NCBI GenBank assembly: GCA_024278255.1
Contig: JAJRTP010000707.1
Location: 1 to 6,087, forward strand
DNA: 6,087 bases
Direction of reading: 5' to 3'
Source of the DNA: Chloroflexota bacterium
GTDB lineage: Bacteria > Chloroflexota > Anaerolineae > Promineifilales > Promineifilaceae
The notes under the pieces are model-generated. The model did not search any database. It was not told where the DNA came from and saw nothing but the letters and a program-made list of their open reading frames with translations. This document shows, piece by piece, positions 5,315 through 6,087 of this stretch; the stretch's first letter is position 1; each line of letters starts with the position of its first letter. The position numbers and the translations under genes were made by a program.

Positions 5315-5520
5315 ACCACGGATGAGTCTACTGAAAAAACTAACCGCAGAGGCGCGGAGGGCGCAAAGAATTTAGAGTCTCCCAGAGAAAAATCTCTGCG
5401 TTCTTTGCGTCTCCGCGGTGAAATCAACCTTTTTTCAGTAAAGCCACAGATAACACGGATTTCTTTGATTTTTACAGATTTTCATCCGTGCATATCCGCT
5501 TCATCATTCAAATCCGTGGT
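5315..5520. repeat. 206-bp composite inverted-repeat element, possibly MITE/REP-like
   Basis: The element is bounded by a perfect 9-bp inverted repeat, ACCACGGAT (5315-5323) and ATCCGTGGT (5512-5520). Its left part is a nested palindrome (5329-5440). Its right part has CACGGAT (5454-5460) facing ATCCGTG (5484-5490). Sequences built from ATCCGTGGT and CGCAGAG/CTCTGCG words recur between genes in many environmental bacterial genomes, from my general knowledge. It fills nearly all of the space between the DUF5693-like and nucleotidyltransferase-like genes and extends 39 nt into the latter. No transposase is encoded in it, so movement would have to be in trans. Confidence 0.75.
5329..5440. repeat. 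Nested long palindrome (potential hairpin/cruciform)
   Basis: Successive paired arms are TACTGAAAAAA (5329-5339) with TTTTTTCAGTA (5430-5440), ACCGC (5343-5347) with GCGGT (5415-5419), CGCAAAGAA (5362-5370) with TTCTTTGCG (5401-5409), and CAGAGA (5383-5388) with TCTCTG (5393-5398) around an AAAA loop. Unpaired bulges lie between arms. The RNA from either strand could fold into a long hairpin. It does not have the compact stem plus U-tract of an intrinsic terminator. Confidence 0.8.
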
Positions 5521-6087
5521 TCTCAGTTTTTGTAAAAGCATCTGGCCGGTATCGGTGCGTGCGGGCTGGAAGAGGGTGCGCCACACCTGGATACGGCCGT
5601 GCCAGTCGGCAGCCCAGGCGGCTGTAGCCGCCCGATCCTGAAAACCACGCTGCAAACGCTGCGAGATACTGGTCAACGGTTTTTGCTGGGTGCGGCGTAA
5701 AATATCAGCCAGACCTAACGTTTGGATACGCTGGCGCAAGGCAGGCGGCGTCAAATCGGCCAGCCGGACCAATTGCCCCGCCGGGACGGGCGCGCCCAGT
5801 AAATCGTAAGCCAATTTTAGCCCGGCATAAGCATAGGGCGCAGCCTGATAAGATTGCGCCTGTGCTGTAAACGCCTCCCAATCCAACCCGCCCGCCTGGG
5901 TAATCGCCAGCAAATCGGTTAACTGCACCATTGCCGGCGCGCCCTGAATCAGGTGAAAGCAAAAGTGCAGGCTGATGTGCAGCAGCAAATCTTCCCGGTT
6001 GAGGACGCGGCAAGGATGTTGGCCGAGTACGGCCGTTTCCGCCCGCTCCCGAATCCCCGGTGTAATGTCCACCTTCAGGCCAAACCA
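5482..6087 (-). CDS. Nucleotidyltransferase-family (NTP_transf_5-like) protein, C-terminal part; 5' end beyond window
   Basis: The frame is open through the right edge (it begins WFGLKVDITPGIRERAE), so this is the last 201 residues of a longer gene, not an ORF starting at the in-window GTG. The segment LNREDLLLHISLHFCFHLIQG, followed by LTDLLAIT, LDWEAF and LAYDLLGAPVP, resembles the C-terminal half of uncharacterised nucleotidyltransferases (PF14907 type), where a helical region follows the catalytic domain. The catalytic Gly-Ser and Asp-x-Asp motifs would lie off the right side, so activity cannot be judged. The last 12 residues (TTDLNDEADMHG) and the stop are read from the 206-bp inverted-repeat element, so the native C-terminus has probably been replaced or extended. 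Two ACGGCCGT copies occur in it. Confidence 0.65.
   Translation of the reverse strand, partial: WFGLKVDITPGIRERAETAVLGQHPCRVLNREDLLLHISLHFCFHLIQGAPAMVQLTDLLAITQAGGLDWEAFTAQAQSYQAAPYAYAGLKLAYDLLGAPVPAGQLVRLADLTPPALRQRIQTLGLADILRRTQQKPLTSISQRLQRGFQDRAATAAWAADWHGRIQVWRTLFQPARTDTGQMLLQKLRTTDLNDEADMHG

Larger units (their letters stand above)
1194..6036. repeat. Dispersed palindromic octamer ACGGCCGT, 14 copies
   Basis: Exact copies start at 1194, 1841, 2246, 3347, 3408, 3545, 3810, 3966, 4188, 4896, 5008, 5256, 5593 and 6029. Chance expectation in 6 kb is well below one. Every copy is inside a coding region: read in frame it gives Thr-Ala-Val (8 copies), Tyr/Asp/His-Gly-Arg (5 copies) or Arg-Pro (1 copy). 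None occurs in 1-1193 or in the PIN gene. The pattern resembles highly iterated palindromes such as HIP1 of cyanobacteria. Confidence 0.9.

Noticed and set aside
5329..5440. Intrinsic transcription terminator
   Set aside because: The stem is long and bulged, and the innermost perfect hairpin is not followed by a T-tract on either strand; a repeat element explains it better.
5315..5520. CRISPR array
   Set aside because: Repeats are inverted and nested, not regularly spaced direct repeats with unique spacers.
1..6087. tRNA, rRNA or known riboswitch
   Set aside because: No tRNA cloverleaf or T-loop signature, rRNA segment or recognisable riboswitch core was seen by eye on either strand; a covariance-model scan was not possible.

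Overview
The window is a moderately GC-rich bacterial chromosome segment, most plausibly from a Chloroflexota (Anaerolineae-type) genome. That assignment is inference. It rests on the heavily iterated palindrome ACGGCCGT (14 copies), the gene families present (a DUF5693-like membrane protein, a SUMF1-domain protein, a COG1569-type PIN toxin with a ribbon-helix-helix partner) and the nested inverted repeats between genes. No rRNA or other phylogenetic marker lies in the window.

Left edge (1-794, + strand): the last 38 codons of an ISL3-like transposase and the right end of its insertion sequence run directly into a ZIP-family metal transporter gene. The transporter lacks its first membrane helix. 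It looks 5'-truncated by the insertion, with the junction near position 140 and a predicted 8-bp target duplication just after it.

Middle left (795-2569, - strand): a two-gene unit reads leftward. A Dam-type adenine methyltransferase is followed 8 nt later by a SUMF1/formylglycine-generating-enzyme-fold protein that lacks the catalytic cysteines. The SUMF1 stop codon abuts the ZIP stop codon tail to tail with no base between them.

Middle (2570-3397, + strand): a 52-bp divergent intergenic region separates dam from an AT-rich toxin-antitoxin pair (PIN nuclease, then a ribbon-helix-helix antitoxin). The PIN gene has a perfect extended -10 box whose expected transcription start falls on its ATG, so its mRNA is probably leaderless. 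The 3' end of the antitoxin gene overlaps the 3' end of the next, convergent gene by 39 nt.

Right (3359-6087, - strand): a 644-residue DUF5693-like membrane protein carries a His/Asp-rich metal-binding-like loop. Next comes a 206-bp inverted-repeat element (5315-5520), then the C-terminal 201 residues of a nucleotidyltransferase-like protein that runs off the right edge. The repeat supplies the last 12 codons and stop of that gene.

The genes do not form one obvious pathway. The local logic is: a mobile-element scar in a metal transporter, an orphan methyltransferase/SUMF1 operon, a toxin-antitoxin module that may have been acquired between the dam operon and the DUF5693 gene, and repeat-driven remodelling of gene ends. 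I found no convincing new multi-gene system. The best leads are the repeat-encoded protein C-terminus, the leaderless toxin with direct repeats in a promoter region shared with dam, and the coding-biased octamer.
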